Shown: positions 1 through 11,080 of the stretch, piece after piece
How positions within the stretch are numbered: position 1 is the stretch's first letter
Layout: each line of letters begins with the position of its first letter
Source of the DNA: Proales similis
Taxonomy: Eukaryota; Rotifera; Eurotatoria; Ploima; Proalidae
Direction: 5' to 3'
NCBI GenBank assembly: GCA_019059635.1
Contig: JAGVRJ010000004.1
Span: 1,736,001-1,800,000 of the forward strand
Length of the DNA stretch: 64,000 nt
Position numbers and translations under genes: made by a program
Notes under the pieces: model-generated
The model's input: only the letters and a program-made list of their open reading frames with translations
Database searches by the model: none
What the model was told of the DNA's origin: nothing

Positions 1-220
1 ACAAATTGTTGACGGTATTAAGAATCTCCGGTTTGAAATGGCCAATTTATTAAGCAAAGTAAATTATCACTGACAGCAGCTTATTTATATTTTAACCTCT
101 TATTTTTTACAGAATCAAGCCCGCTGCCCTGAATCAAACGATTGCGCTTCAAAGTTCTTCTACGTTTTAATTATCGTCCTTCAAACTCTGGTTATAATTG
201 GCACATTCTTATTCAAGTAA
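1..220 (+). CDS. 3' end of a single-pass membrane protein, possibly ERGIC-53/LMAN1-like
   Basis: Two exons can be read. The first (2-58) encodes 19 residues, IVDGIKNLRFEMANLL being the core, and ends at AAA|GTAAAT. The second (113-220) follows TTTTTTACAG and encodes a short Cys-containing stretch, a hydrophobic segment (FFYVLIIVLQTLVIIGTFLF) and a terminal Lys before TAA. Phase is 0 across the intron. A coiled stretch followed by a C-terminal membrane anchor with a Q-T pair inside the membrane segment resembles the tail of ERGIC-53 cargo lectins. The dilysine/diphenylalanine sorting signal of that family is absent and the lectin domain lies outside the window, so the family name is a weak inference. 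The coding and splice reading is firmer than the name. Confidence 0.4.
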
Positions 221-545
221 TTCTAAGTGATACTTTTAAGTTGAAGTTTTATTTCTGACATCTAATTATATTAATTAGAATGCGTTCGGATTCTTTTGAT
301 GGGAAATATTTTAAATCAGCGTAAATTAAAGCAGCATCTTTCTAAGTATACTAAAACATCTATATACAGCAGCAATTTTGCCGGGGTACGAAGTAACTTT
401 AACTAAACCGCTACTGGTTTTGTTATTTTCCAGTTTACCCTTTGCCAGTTTGTGTACCGTTAAAAAATTCCAAAATAAACTTTCGATACCTCGCCACTTC
501 TTTATTTGAATCATTAATTTTGAATCTATTCGCAATAAATATAGC
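221..545. other. intergenic, no feature seen
   Basis: AT-rich spacer between the 3' end of the first gene (+) and the 3' end of the reductase gene (-). It is a convergent arrangement, so only 3' UTRs are expected. The open frame at 326-535 (-) has no recognisable domain and I do not call it. Confidence 0.4.
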
Positions 546-1577
546 TTATTGATTTTCAGGCTTGTAAAGCCCTAATTTTATACAACTATCAGCCATGTCT
601 ATTATGGTTTGACGAAAGTCTGTGGGAGTTATTCCCAATACATTTCGCATTCGAGTGTCATCAATTTTAGCATTTTTACCTACAACCTCACCCTCTTCAA
701 TTTCAGTTGGAAATTTAAATCCTTTAATGGAAAATACTTCGCGCAGAATTTCTGTCCATTCACTGAATGGGATAGGTTTGGTAGAAGAGACAATCACATG
801 CCGGTGACCATTCGCTTCAATACGTAGTGCAGCCTCAATATGAGCTTTAGCCACATCGCGCACGTCACAACTTGGCGAACAGTTTAAAGGTATTTTCTTG
901 AGCTTATTATTGAAAATTGCCAAGAATTTGCTAGCTGAAGCACCTTGGCTTGCATTTAATAATGGTCCAAGAACCAGTGTAGGATGAATGACAGCCATAT
1001 CGAAGCAATCCAAATTATTTTCTTTTCTAAATTTTACAAAGTCCCAGGCTGCTTTTTCGGCAAGAATTTTTGATTTTCCATAAGCTAGATGCATTTTGTG
1101 TATGTCTGGCCAATCTTCTTCAGAATATGTCCGGTTTTCCCAACGATAACCTACAATGCTCAGTCCTGATCCAGTAAGGATTACTTTTTTAACCTTGCTT
1201 TGTATGCATGCGTTCAAAATATTCAAAGTTCCTTCAACCGCCGGACGTATAACTAAATCTTGATCATTCTCAGTCGAGTGTGCAACAGGCAGGGGTGATG
1301 CGACGTGAAAAACTACATCTATATCGGGAGTAATACACTTTTTCCAAACCTCAGCATCAAGAAGTTCAGCCTCAACTAGTTCCAGCTTTGTTTGGTCGCT
1401 TTCTATCTGACGTAAGCTTGCTATTTTGACTGGATCATTTAATGCTCGCACAGATCCAACAACTTTGCATCCTTGTAATAGAAGTAATTTTACTATATGA
1501 TGCGCAATATATCCGCTCGCACCAGTCACAAAAGCTTTTTTGAGCTGCATTCTGTTGAGGTTTAAATAATTCATCAC
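546..1577 (-). CDS. NAD(P)-dependent reductase of the extended SDR family (dihydroflavonol/cinnamoyl-CoA reductase-like)
   Basis: Single-exon reading frame of 343 residues. Near the N-terminus is the Rossmann nucleotide-binding motif VTGASGYIAHHIVKLLL (TGxxGxxG pattern of extended SDRs). The middle has the conserved DVVFHVASP and VEGTLNILNAC segments. The catalytic YxxxK is present as AYGKSK, with an upstream Ser/Thr (LTGSG). These features place it in the dihydroflavonol-4-reductase/cinnamoyl-CoA reductase-like group, which reduces carbonyl substrates with NADPH in the cytosol; the actual substrate cannot be told. Translation could begin at Met1, Met2 or the Met just before LKKAFVTGASG, the last giving a more typical N-terminus. 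Lack of introns differs from most neighbours. Confidence 0.8.
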   Translation of the reverse strand: MMNYLNLNRMQLKKAFVTGASGYIAHHIVKLLLLQGCKVVGSVRALNDPVKIASLRQIESDQTKLELVEAELLDAEVWKKCITPDIDVVFHVASPLPVAHSTENDQDLVIRPAVEGTLNILNACIQSKVKKVILTGSGLSIVGYRWENRTYSEEDWPDIHKMHLAYGKSKILAEKAAWDFVKFRKENNLDCFDMAVIHPTLVLGPLLNASQGASASKFLAIFNNKLKKIPLNCSPSCDVRDVAKAHIEAALRIEANGHRHVIVSSTKPIPFSEWTEILREVFSIKGFKFPTEIEEGEVVGKNAKIDDTRMRNVLGITPTDFRQTIIDMADSCIKLGLYKPENQ

Positions 1578-1659
1578 TGGGGAAGTCCTTTAGATCTAAA
1601 TGAAAGAAAGGCCAGTGTTACATAAAAATTGTTTCATAAACAGTGCAAGGTTGGTTTTG

Positions 1660-3215
1660 TCAATTAATTTTTATTACTCTTCTAATACGATCAAATAGTT
1701 TTTGTTGAATGTTTATCGATGCTTGAAAACCAAAGATGGGATGAGTCAGAAAAGCCATTCCATGAAATGCATTCTCGTAGTAAGCTATTTCCACTTTAAC
1801 TCCTGAATTCTTAAGCCTGTTGGCATAAATCAAAGCCTCATCTTTAAAACAGTCCCACTCAAATACGATCATATATGTTGGAGGAAGACCTCTTAAATTG
1901 TTTTCAGAAGCTAACAACGGTGACATAGATGGATCAAACAATTTTAAAAATAATCGACTTAAATCATATTCATCCATTCTATTGTCAATTTCTATTTTTT
2001 TAGTTTTTTTAGGGGAAGTGGTGATATAAAAATCATAATAGAAATGGGCTTTTCGATAAATTTCAGGAATATTGTTGGTATTTAAAATCTCCTTTACTCG
2101 GTCTCGTTCTTTTTTATCGAGCAATGTCCAATATAATTCTTCTTCTAGGAAATTTCCGATTTCTTCAGTAAAATTTCTTATACCAAGATACCAAGCGATC
2201 GCTTTTGACATGCTGGTTAAGCTTTCATGATAGTAACGATTAAAAGAAGGCAACAAACGGGTGACCATCTGAAGCCATGGATATACAAGCACCTGTAAAG
2301 CTACCTGCATTCGATATTCTTTGCTTAAGCGCTGTGCTAAAACAGCAACAATATTCCCACCTAATAAAGTTTCTTTCATTTAACAAAAGTTAAGTGAGGT
2401 CTGATAAATTACCTGATGAATCACCCATAAGAATGAATTTATTAGGGTCCCCTCCGAATTCAGAAGCCCGCAAAAAAATCGCTTGTGTCACATTAAGACA
2501 CTCATTTTGAGCGAATGGAAATGGATGTTCAGGAGCCAATTTGTAGCTGTTGAATAAGGATAAGATAAGAACTGCACATTATTTAGTGAAAAAAATCTAC
2601 TCTATTGAGGCGACAATTATTCCCAGTTTCTTGACGAATTCTGATAAATACTCATCGTATGATTCTATTCAGCAGTTTTCAGTAAGTTATGATTAAACTG
2701 GCAAGACTCTGTTACCTATTTCCTTGAAAAGATGAAAAAAATTATAGCCAAGCTTGAGTTTATTCTCATTTCACCAAAATCAAGAATTACCACGAATGAA
2801 AAACCTCCCCCGTGATACCATAATGCGATAGGCCTTTTACCGTCATCTTCAAGATCTATTGGTTTGTAGAATCTTACGCGAGTTTGATAGATAAATACAT
2901 CTTTGATGTCTATTTCAATTGATGGTAATTTCAACAAAAGCCCAAAGGTTCTTAGTCCAGTCCTTAGGCAGTTAACCTCTTCACTTATTCCAGTTTGCAC
3001 CGAAAAATTCGCCTTTAAAAATCATAATTTTAAGATTTTAATAGTTATTTTAATAGTTTCAGTTTACTCACGATAAAGGATATGCAGCGAAAAATGATCA
3101 ATGTAAACTTGTAATAGAAAGGTCTTTCGAACGTTGATGGAATATATGTTTCGAATAAGTGAATGCTCAATATGGTAAGTGCTAAATAAATAACGGTCAC
3201 TTTTTTTAGGTCCAT
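1660..3215 (-). CDS. arylacetamide deacetylase-like microsomal esterase, copy A
   Basis: Five exons: 3215-3072 (signal anchor starting MDLKKVTVIYLALTIL), 3012-2791, one near 2660-2600, one near 2545-2412, and the last ending at 1660. Phases fit (exon 1 is 144 nt, exon 2 is 222 nt, both phase 0). The hormone-sensitive-lipase-type hydrolase hallmarks are all present: HGGG oxyanion hole (ALWYHGGGFSF), the nucleophile serine in GDSSGGN split by the last intron, Asp in FEWDCFKDEAL, and His in NAFHG. An N-terminal hydrophobic anchor followed by a luminal alpha/beta hydrolase is the layout of AADAC, an ER enzyme that hydrolyses arylacetamides and lipid esters. Its neighbour at 3640-5192 is a diverged tandem copy with the same exon plan. 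Confidence 0.8.
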
Positions 3216-3639
3216 TTTATTTTAAGGCTGTAATACTAATATCAATTGAAGATCTATTTGCTTCAATAGTCGTTTCAATAATAATAATAATAATAATTCT
3301 CAATGTCGAGTATTCAATATTAATTGGTTTATTTTGAGACGAAATATGTCGCCATGAATACATAAAATTCGCCTCTATACAAACAGGCAAACAGTTTTCA
3401 AGTTGTTCATTGAACATATGACGAACAATATTCACTAATTGGCTTAAGTTGTTTAATTAAATTTTTCTAAGAAATATTATAGTCTCTTCTATTTATTAAA
3501 AATTTTGTTTCTTTCAAACGATTGATCAAAAGAGTTCTTTCGTTTTTTTAATTTATGATTAGTTAACTAGCTGTCATACAGGAAAAACTGAAGCTTAAAT
3601 GGTCGGATAGATAATCCTTTTAGATAATCCTTTTAAGCG
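3216..3639. other. spacer between tandem esterases with a short (AAT)n run
   Basis: About 420 bp between the two esterase genes. It holds an imperfect AAT/ATT microsatellite near 3278-3298 and otherwise AT-rich sequence. It must contain the promoter of copy A, but I see no specific motif. Confidence 0.4.
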
Positions 3640-5192
3640 TTAGTTTTGAAGCCAGTTGTTTGCTTTAACATAATCTACAAATTCTTTTTGCATTTTGCGG
3701 GCAATCTCAAACCCATTTCTTGGATCTATGATTGTGGCTATACCATGAAATGCGTCTTGATAAAAAGCCACTTTTACATTGACCCCGTTTGCTTTTAGCC
3801 TTTCAGCGTATAGAATATTCTCATCCTTAAGCATATCCCATTCCAGAATAATCATATATGCTGGAGGAAGACCTTTTAAATCTCTTGACTTGGCCAAGAG
3901 AGGTGATATTTCAGGTCTGTAGAGATCTTTTAGTTTGTCTGCTAATTCTGAGTCTTGTTTCAAAATGGTCCCGGCTTTGAGCTCAGTTGGGAACATTAGG
4001 TAATCAAGCTCTGGAGCATAGTAAGATTTTTTAAACTTGAATTCACTTGTGATTAGACTAGTATTCATGATACTACGACAAAAATCTTTTGTTTCTTGAT
4101 CAATCAAGTTAAAGTGCTGATTAGAAAGCAAAATATATTCAAGCTCGCTTGTAATGTTAGTAATTCCGAGATACCAGGAAACGTATTTGGTGAAATGTGT
4201 AAATACTTTTCCTTCATAATAAACGCATGAAGGAAGCCTTCGATTAACCATTTGTAGCCATGGATAAATCAAGAGTTGAAACACCGGCTGTTGGCGATTC
4301 TCTTTTTTTAACCGTTGGGTTAAAACTGCCACGATATTTCCACCTTTAACTTTCATTAAGTCAATTTGAATATAGTCAGATAAAACCTTGTTTTACCGGC
4401 AGAGTCACCTCCAATAGCTATTTTACTTTCAAAAGTGTGATATTTTTTGGCATTTTCAAATATATTAACTGTGACTTTATAACTATCATCTGTAGGAGTG
4501 GGATATGGGTGTTCGGGGCTCATGCGATACCTAATTAAGCTGATGGTTTGAAAAATTTTGTTTGAATTAAATTCTCAAGTACTTACTCGACTGAAATAAT
4601 TCTTATTTGAAGGTTTTTGGCCATTTCAACCAGATACAAATCACACATGTCTTGCTTTTTTTATTAAAACTTGAAATTTTCACCATTTACTTGCTTTCAA
4701 AACTTACTTGAGTCCTGTAAAATAGTGTTTAGTGGAAATTCTATTAATAATATGAAAGAAAAGCATTTACTCCGAAAGTAAATCCACCTCCGTGAAAATA
4801 TATCATCAAAGGACTGTTATTGAATTCAACAGATTTGGGCGTATAAATTCGAACTGGGATTCCTTCAATTATGTCATTTTGTTTATCTATTTCTCTGTCT
4901 TCATGGATTCCAAGCAAGGAAAGTGAGTAGATAGCACTGCGAAGATTTGATGAAGAGGTTCCAATGTTAAGCTTAGCTAAATAATCGCCCTGATATTCAT
5001 TTCATGTTAATTTTGATCGAAATAGAATTGAGATATTTTTAAAAATACCAAAAAATGTGATAAGTTAATTACGGAGCACAAAGCTCGGTATGTAATAGGT
5101 TTTTCAAAGTGTTCCGACACATATATTTTCGACAGCTGGAGTCCAGCCAAGACAGCCAGCACCGATAATATTGATGTTGCTTTTCCCAACAT
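3640..5192 (-). CDS. arylacetamide deacetylase-like microsomal esterase, copy B
   Basis: Same five-exon plan as the downstream copy. The first exon starts at 5192 with the hydrophobic anchor MLGKATSILSVLAVLAGL. The second (about 5000-4780) carries LMIYFHGGGFTFG, the oxyanion hole. The third reads MAKNLQIRIISVE. The fourth reads YRMSPEHPYP and ends in GGDSAG; the fifth (4356-3640) starts GNIVAVLTQRL, so the GDSAGGN nucleophile elbow is split by the intron exactly as in copy A. The acid (LEWDMLKDEN) and His (DAFHG) are intact. Family knowledge suggests an ER-anchored, lumen-facing ester/amide hydrolase. Protein divergence between A and B is substantial, so this is an old tandem duplication. Confidence 0.8.
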
Positions 5193-5322
5193 TTTTAAAA
5201 TACTTTAACTTTTGGTCATGAGTTAAAATTAATTTATGCATTCTTTATCATTTTAGTGAATGCATGGGTTTTGGTCAGATCGCACATGGCACAATTGATT
5301 TATTCTTTTGAAATAAAAAGTC

Positions 5323-6150
5323 ATGCCGCGCAAGAAGCTAAAGAGAGAACAAAAAGACTGCGCTTTATCCAATAAGTCTGCTACAAGTTCAAGCTCCGGA
5401 TCAGGAAGCGATAATGAATCGGAACCCGGCAATCAGTTGATTCACATTGATTTTGAAGGATGCAAGATAACAAGCAGCCATTACGACTCAATTAAACAGC
5501 TTTTGCTTCCTAAACTCGGACCTTTTCCCAAAGTAAAGATACATGAGCTTGCCTCGCTTATAAGTAATCAGGAGAAAATCGGATGCATTATAAGACAAGC
5601 GATAGAGCAAGGAGAGGAAGCTGAAGAAGATTCTGATGATGAAATCGCGCTTGGGTTCTTATCAGCTATTGATTTAGAATCTGCGGAAAATAGCTCTTTT
5701 GCTAAAAGTTTAAAAAGCTTCCTGCTAGAAGAGATAGCGAAACTTTCTTCAAAGCAAAAAGAAAAATCTGCTTTACAATTCCAGGCCATCCTTAACAATA
5801 GTCGAATCAATTATCTTGTTAACGAACGCTATATGAACATACCAGCACATGTTTCGGTTCCAATGCTTGAGAGTCTTATCGAAGAACTTGATGGACAAGA
5901 GCCGTGTGATTATTGGCTTGTTCTGGCAAAATGTGTCTACGAAAATAATAGCGAGCCATGCGTTCCAGTAAACGACGAGGAAGAGATCATGGAGGAATTC
6001 GCAATTCTAAAATATGAGTTGAAGTTTCCAGCTAAAAGCAATATTGAAGCCGGCTCTAGTGAATGGCCAAAACAAGCACTTAAGGTGCTTCTCCTACCAC
6101 AAAAAAGTTTGAGTGATGTCTTAGAAAAACTGAAAAAGCTCATTGAATAA
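5323..6150 (+). CDS. BCCIP: BCCIP/Bcp1 family protein
   Basis: Intronless frame of 275 residues. A basic N-terminus (MPRKKLKREQK) and a Ser-rich acidic stretch precede the conserved BCCIP core: IDFEGCKITSSHYDSIKQLL, an acidic loop (EEAEEDSDDEIALGF), LVNERYMNIPAHVSVPML, then EEEIMEEFAILKYELKF and the C-terminal LLLPQKSLSDVLEKLKKLIE. Segments and order match animal BCCIP and yeast Bcp1. The family chaperones ribosomal protein uL14 and supports 60S maturation; the vertebrate protein also binds BRCA2 and p21. The length is near that of the shorter family members. Its + strand neighbour is NOC3L, another 60S factor, but no operon structure is implied. Confidence 0.9.
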   Translation: MPRKKLKREQKDCALSNKSATSSSSGSGSDNESEPGNQLIHIDFEGCKITSSHYDSIKQLLLPKLGPFPKVKIHELASLISNQEKIGCIIRQAIEQGEEAEEDSDDEIALGFLSAIDLESAENSSFAKSLKSFLLEEIAKLSSKQKEKSALQFQAILNNSRINYLVNERYMNIPAHVSVPMLESLIEELDGQEPCDYWLVLAKCVYENNSEPCVPVNDEEEIMEEFAILKYELKFPAKSNIEAGSSEWPKQALKVLLLPQKSLSDVLEKLKKLIE

Positions 6151-6270
6151 ATTTTGTACTAGAAATGAGATTGCAAATGAGATTTTTTATTCGTTTTAAT
6201 GTGGTTATTGCCGACTACAAGAAATTTTATTTTTAATATTGATACAAATGAAATTATTTGAATTTCAAGG

Positions 6271-9092
6271 ATGGCAAAAGCCAAAGTAAAAAAGGCAGCA
6301 AAACCATCAACGGTCAAAATAGTGAATAAAGCACAAAATAAATTGCACAGACGTAATCGAGAAAGGAAAGAAAAAAAGAAGGATCGCCTCACTGAAAAGG
6401 CAGGTTTAAGTTAATTAATAGAGTTCAATTTTAATAGCTCTTTTTTAAGTGGAACAACAAGCGAGATAAAGAGCTTGCTGGAAGCTGGGCATTTTCAGCG
6501 ATAGGAGGTTTTCAGCATCATGATAGGTTAGTAAATCATAGTAACGGTAAACAATTAAATTCATTTTTTCTCGAACATGGATTAAGCCGAAGGAAACGGA
6601 AAGCAAGCGAAGATGATGATTACATTGAAATGAACCATCAGCCTAAAACATTCAAGCCTCAGAAAGATCATCAACCTCAATTTGCATTACCAATCAAAAC
6701 AGCAAAAGGACAGCTTATCAAGTCAAAAAAGATGGTTGAATATGGATGCGATAAATTGCCAGAGAAAACTGACAAGATTGAGGAGATTGAAGCAACGACC
6801 GAAGAAAAATCATTTTTGGAAGTTATTCAAGAAAAAAGAAATGCTATTGGTGATTTGAAAATTCGGATTGCTCAAATATCAAAAGCAATAATTCAGGACC
6901 CTCAAAATGAAGTGAAATAACTTAGACTTAAATCTAGAGATAAGAAAAACTAATCATGAATTCCAAGATAAAAAAACTTAGAGAACTCAGACATTTACTT
7001 AACCATTGCGATGTAAAGGAGACACCACTTCTTCGGAAGCTTGTTATTGTTTCACTTTGTGAGATTTACAAAGATATAATTCCTAGCTACAAAATTCGTG
7101 TGTGGAGTGAAAAGGAAAAGGAACAAAACGTAATATTGATTTCTTTTTCCTAGAATCCGTTCTACTTGGCATAATTTGGAACAAAATTTAAGACTAGCAA
7201 AGATGTCAAATCTTTAAACGAGTTTGAAGAAGGCTTGGTTAAGCAGTTTAAATCATTTATTGATTATTTGAAAGAAACTATTAAAGGTTAAATACTTTTG
7301 CTCTTATAATGGAAATCACAATTTTTTAATCTAAAAATATGCAGCCGAGCGTAGATTTGCATCGCAAAAGGACAACAGCCAAAAAAAAATCATCCACAAA
7401 CAAATCGCAGTCATTTGTTTGCGAAGTGCTTGTCAGCTTTTGATTAGATTCCCATATTTTAATCACAATCAAGATCTTGCTGAGCTGGTTATTAAAAACA
7501 TGACAAGTGCGATTTCTGAAGTAAGTCGATTTCGATCGAAAACATCTTAGTCAAATAATACTAAAATTGTACTTAAATTTCAGCTTTCTGATCTCGCTAT
7601 AGAGACCATAAAGACTCGGTTAAAAGAGGACACGAACCTAGAATATTCATTAGAGGTGAAATTTTTAAACATTTAATCATGAATGTTTTTATTTCAGCGT
7701 TAAAATAGCTAACACAAAAAGTGGCCAAAGTAATAAAACAGAGTTCATATGGAATCAAGCCCCAAATACTGGATGTATTCCTTGATCTGAGATTAAAAGA
7801 ACTGCCTGTGGCTGATGGAAAACCCAAAAAGTTGACATTCAAAGAAAAGAAAATGAAATTTTCGCGAAAAGAAAGAAAAGTGATCTATCAATTAATTTTT
7901 TTGCTTTTGAAAATTTGTTATTTAATATGAATGTAAAAATGAAATGCAGAAACTAAAGGAGAAGGAGCAGCTAGAGAAAGACCTTGAGCAAAAGAAAATA
8001 GACCAGCAACTTTCGGAAAAGTCAAAACGGGTATTACTAAATAGAATAGCTCAATCAACACACTTTCAATCCAACTGAAATAATCTAAAAGCAAACGCGA
8101 ATATTAGAGCAAATATTTGTTGTCTATTTTAACATCCTGAAAAAGGCGGTTAATATAAAATTAATACCAGCTGTCCTTGAAGGCCTTTCAAAGTAACTTA
8201 ACTTTCATTTACTACTTTAATTTCTTAAATTATTTTGCGTTAATTGTCAATGATTGTTTTAGGTTTGCTTCTTTGATAAATGTCAACTTTTTCTCAGATC
8301 TATTACAAACCTTACATGAGTTAGTTGAATCAGAGGTAAAAAGAAAACAACAAAAATTGATTGTTAAAAACAGTAGTTCAAGGCTTTATCTTTGTTTAGA
8401 ACATTGCAATCCAATCGAAACTGCACTGCATCAAGACTGTCTTTGTCGTGCTACTCGGGCAAGGTCAAACTCTCGCTGTAGATCCAATGAGATTCTACAC
8501 AAGTTTCTATGGAACCATTCTTAAACTGGATAGAGGTTTTTCGAATGATTTTTAGTTTTCATCTAATTATTCCTTAATTAGCCCCTCGAAACAGAAAATC
8601 TTGATCTTTTTTCCGAATGTTCAGAGCTTATGTTTTTTCGACGCAAAAGTCAAGTTCCGAATTCAAGAGTTTTGGCATTTATCAAACGAATTTGCTTAAG
8701 CTCATTGATGATGGACGGCACGAGCTCTCTCACATTGATAGGACTTGTCAAAAGATTTCTTATAGTAAGTTCTGTTTCTCGAGTGTTGGAAGGCTACTTT
8801 TAAATATTTGGCAAAGTATAATAAGTCTGCGGAGCTTTTGTTCGATAATGAATACCAAAACTGTGGTGTATACGACCCAGAAATTGCGGAACCGGATTAT
8901 TCAAACTCTCAAAATACTGCCCTTTGGGAACTTCATTTGCTCAGAGTAATTTTTAATTCAATTTTCAACCTAAACAGAAATTAAGAAAAAAATATCAAAA
9001 AGAAAAATTACAACCAAACGGTTTCTTCAGCGGCTGTCGAGCTTCTAAAAAAAGAACCCAATAAGTTAACAATTGATGTTATGAAACCTTGA
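6271..9092 (+). CDS. NOC3L: nucleolar complex protein 3 homologue
   Basis: Many short exons. Start MAKAKVKKAAKP at 6271 is basic, as expected. Recognisable NOC3L blocks in order: a conserved acidic/basic region 6600-6920; KIKKLRELRHLL and RKLVIVSLCEIYKDIIPSYKIR at 6962-7110; EFEEGLVKQF near 7225; PKKLTFKEKKMKFSRKERK near 7825; FASLINVNFFSDLLQTLHELVESE near 8270-8335; LHCIKTVFVVLLGQGQTLAVDP near 8425-8490; FFRRKSQVPNSRVLAFIKRIC near 8632; NSQNTALWELHLLR near 8905; then a short last exon ending in TGA. The intron after VESE (GTAAAA..TTTAG) is phase 0. NOC3 works with NOC1/NOC2 in nucleolar 60S ribosome assembly and also in replication licensing in yeast. The first two exon junctions (6400-6600) are uncertain. 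The sequence is AT-rich and fast-evolving but I see no disabling change. Confidence 0.85.
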
Positions 9093-9295
9093 TTTAATAG
9101 AATAAAAATCTGGTCTAAAATACTTCTAAAGACTGTTCTATATTTTACGTAAATCTGTATGATTCTAGAAAAATATGCATGAAACAAGAATCAAATTGAA
9201 TTTTAAGTTTTACCCTCTAAAATCTAAGAGTTTGGGACGTTATTTGATAAATTAAGAGTTTTTAAAGAGTATTTTTTAATTCGAGTTAAAGAAAA

Positions 9296-10512
9296 AATCT
9301 ATTTTAATATAGGAAATATACAAGAACAATACTGGCTTTTTTACAAACATTACGACGAATATAACAAAAGATTAAAAACTGTTTTATTCCAAATAAAAAT
9401 TTTGAATCATGGTTTTCTGATTAGTGTTAGCATTTTGAGAGAATTGATTTTAAGACTAAGTCACGAAATCATTGAAAAATCGATATGCATGCTAAAAAAT
9501 CCAAGTATGTCCGTGCAAACCGCGTTTGGTTGCGTTTATTACGTAAAACAACTCCAAAATAAATGTCAAATATTTTGTTTTCATCGATCAGTACCTTTGC
9601 CTCAAATGAGGATATCTCTATTGCTAACCAAACATTAACTCGAAGGACTGTTCGGAAATTCTTTATTTATTAACATCGTCTCAAGCCTTCCATCTCTCTG
9701 ATGAATCTAATCAAAAGGTCGGAAATGTTAAATCCGGTTAAACCCAGCTAGTCATTGCTCGTGAAAGCATAAACAGCAAAAAATTCTTGGTTGGTTTTAT
9801 TAAAATGCTTCATTATGTTTTTTTAACACGTAAAGCATCAACTGAAAAAAACAGAGATAGCTATAAATAACTTTTCGAATACCATTCGATTTAATTTTTT
9901 TTCGTAGGCTTGGCGCATAGAAATGTTATCGGCCCTCGAAATAGCTCTGTTTTGGACCTTTCTGGGGATTTTAATCGCAGCAGAGAGGAGCGGTTAGTCC
10001 TAGATAGAACTACAATGAACTAAAATTTTTCAATTAAGAACGTTCCTTAAGGTTGCCACTATGATCATTGCATACAAAAATTCAAAGCTAAATCTGGAAA
10101 CCTCTCGGAGAGCAATTTATGCTCTGACCTTTCGAAATTGATGGACTGTTTGCTCAATTTACAACAGCACCAATGTCTATATAGTGAAAAATACTTGCTA
10201 TACATATTATTTAGCGAAGAAAATTTGATAAAAACCAGATGCGCACAGAAAAAATTGGAAGAGGGCTTAAAAATCAATAACCAAAATCAGCTTACAACCG
10301 CCACCACGAGATTAGGAATAAAAAGCTATGAGGCTAGTACCAACATTATCAAGTTACGACACTGCCTAGAAAATTTGGAACACAATTTTAAAGATTTAAG
10401 CGTTTGCTTTAATATATTGGAAAACGAAGCAAATGAGATAGTTATATTAGACAATAGCTATTTGAATATCATGCTAAAAGTATCGAAAGCAGGAAATTTA
10501 GAAGTAATTTGA
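9296..10512 (+). CDS. unrecognised coding exons
   Basis: Several open stretches look like exons of one + strand gene but I cannot name it. One lies at about 9310-9400 (GNIQEQYWLFYKHYDEYNKR). Another follows an acceptor near 9908 (AHRNVIGPRNSSVLDLSGDF). The clearest is an exon from about 10051 to 10512 that opens after TTAAG and reads CHYDHCIQKFKAKSGNL, then a long helical, Leu/Glu/Asn-rich stretch to a TGA at 10510-10512. The composition suggests coiled helices and no membrane span. The frames of the pieces and their joining are guesses; a decayed or lineage-specific gene is possible. Confidence 0.3.
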
Positions 10513-11080
10513 CAAAATAAATTAAAAAATTCTTTCTAAAAAAATTACAAAAAGGACTTAAGAATAACAATCAAACAAAACCCTTGTGTTGGACAAACCG
10601 AAATATCAATTAAAAATGAAACTCAATACTATACTACGCGGATAAGTGGAATGAAGACGATAATAGAATACAAACACGGAGCAAAAGGAATAAAAGTACA
10701 GTTGGCATCAATGTCAATAATAGACTTAAACATAAACATATATAACAGGTTATTAGAAACAAAAGTAACATATTTGGAATTTCAAGGTAAATATCAAGAC
10801 AGAAAAATAAAACCAAAAAATAAAACAAAAATAAATAAGGCACAAATCAAACAAAAAAAACGACGAATAAAATGTGCAGTGAGTGGAAAACAGAACAAAA
10901 AAATATAACAGAAGGGAAACGGACGAAAAAACGTGACAGATGGTTAGCTTCGGACCTTCCGAAAAAAAAAAAAAATCAAATATTGCAATGGTTTATTGTA
11001 TTATTATTATTAGAGCTTAAGTCTTAACAAGTCAAATATGGACTAATAGAAGAAATAAATAGAAAAGTGAAAAAAAATTT
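10513..11080. other. AT-rich spacer with A-rich + strand
   Basis: The + strand is strongly A-rich between about 10530 and 11060, with a run of 14 A at 10963-10976. An 85-residue frame at 10651-10908 is mostly Lys/Ile/Asn and tracks this bias, so I do not call it a gene. The 3' UTR of the mucin-like gene on the minus strand should lie here. Confidence 0.45.

Noticed and set aside
10651-10908. 85-residue Lys/Ile/Asn-rich frame
   Set aside because: Reflects the A-rich strand rather than a protein; no flanking splice or start support.
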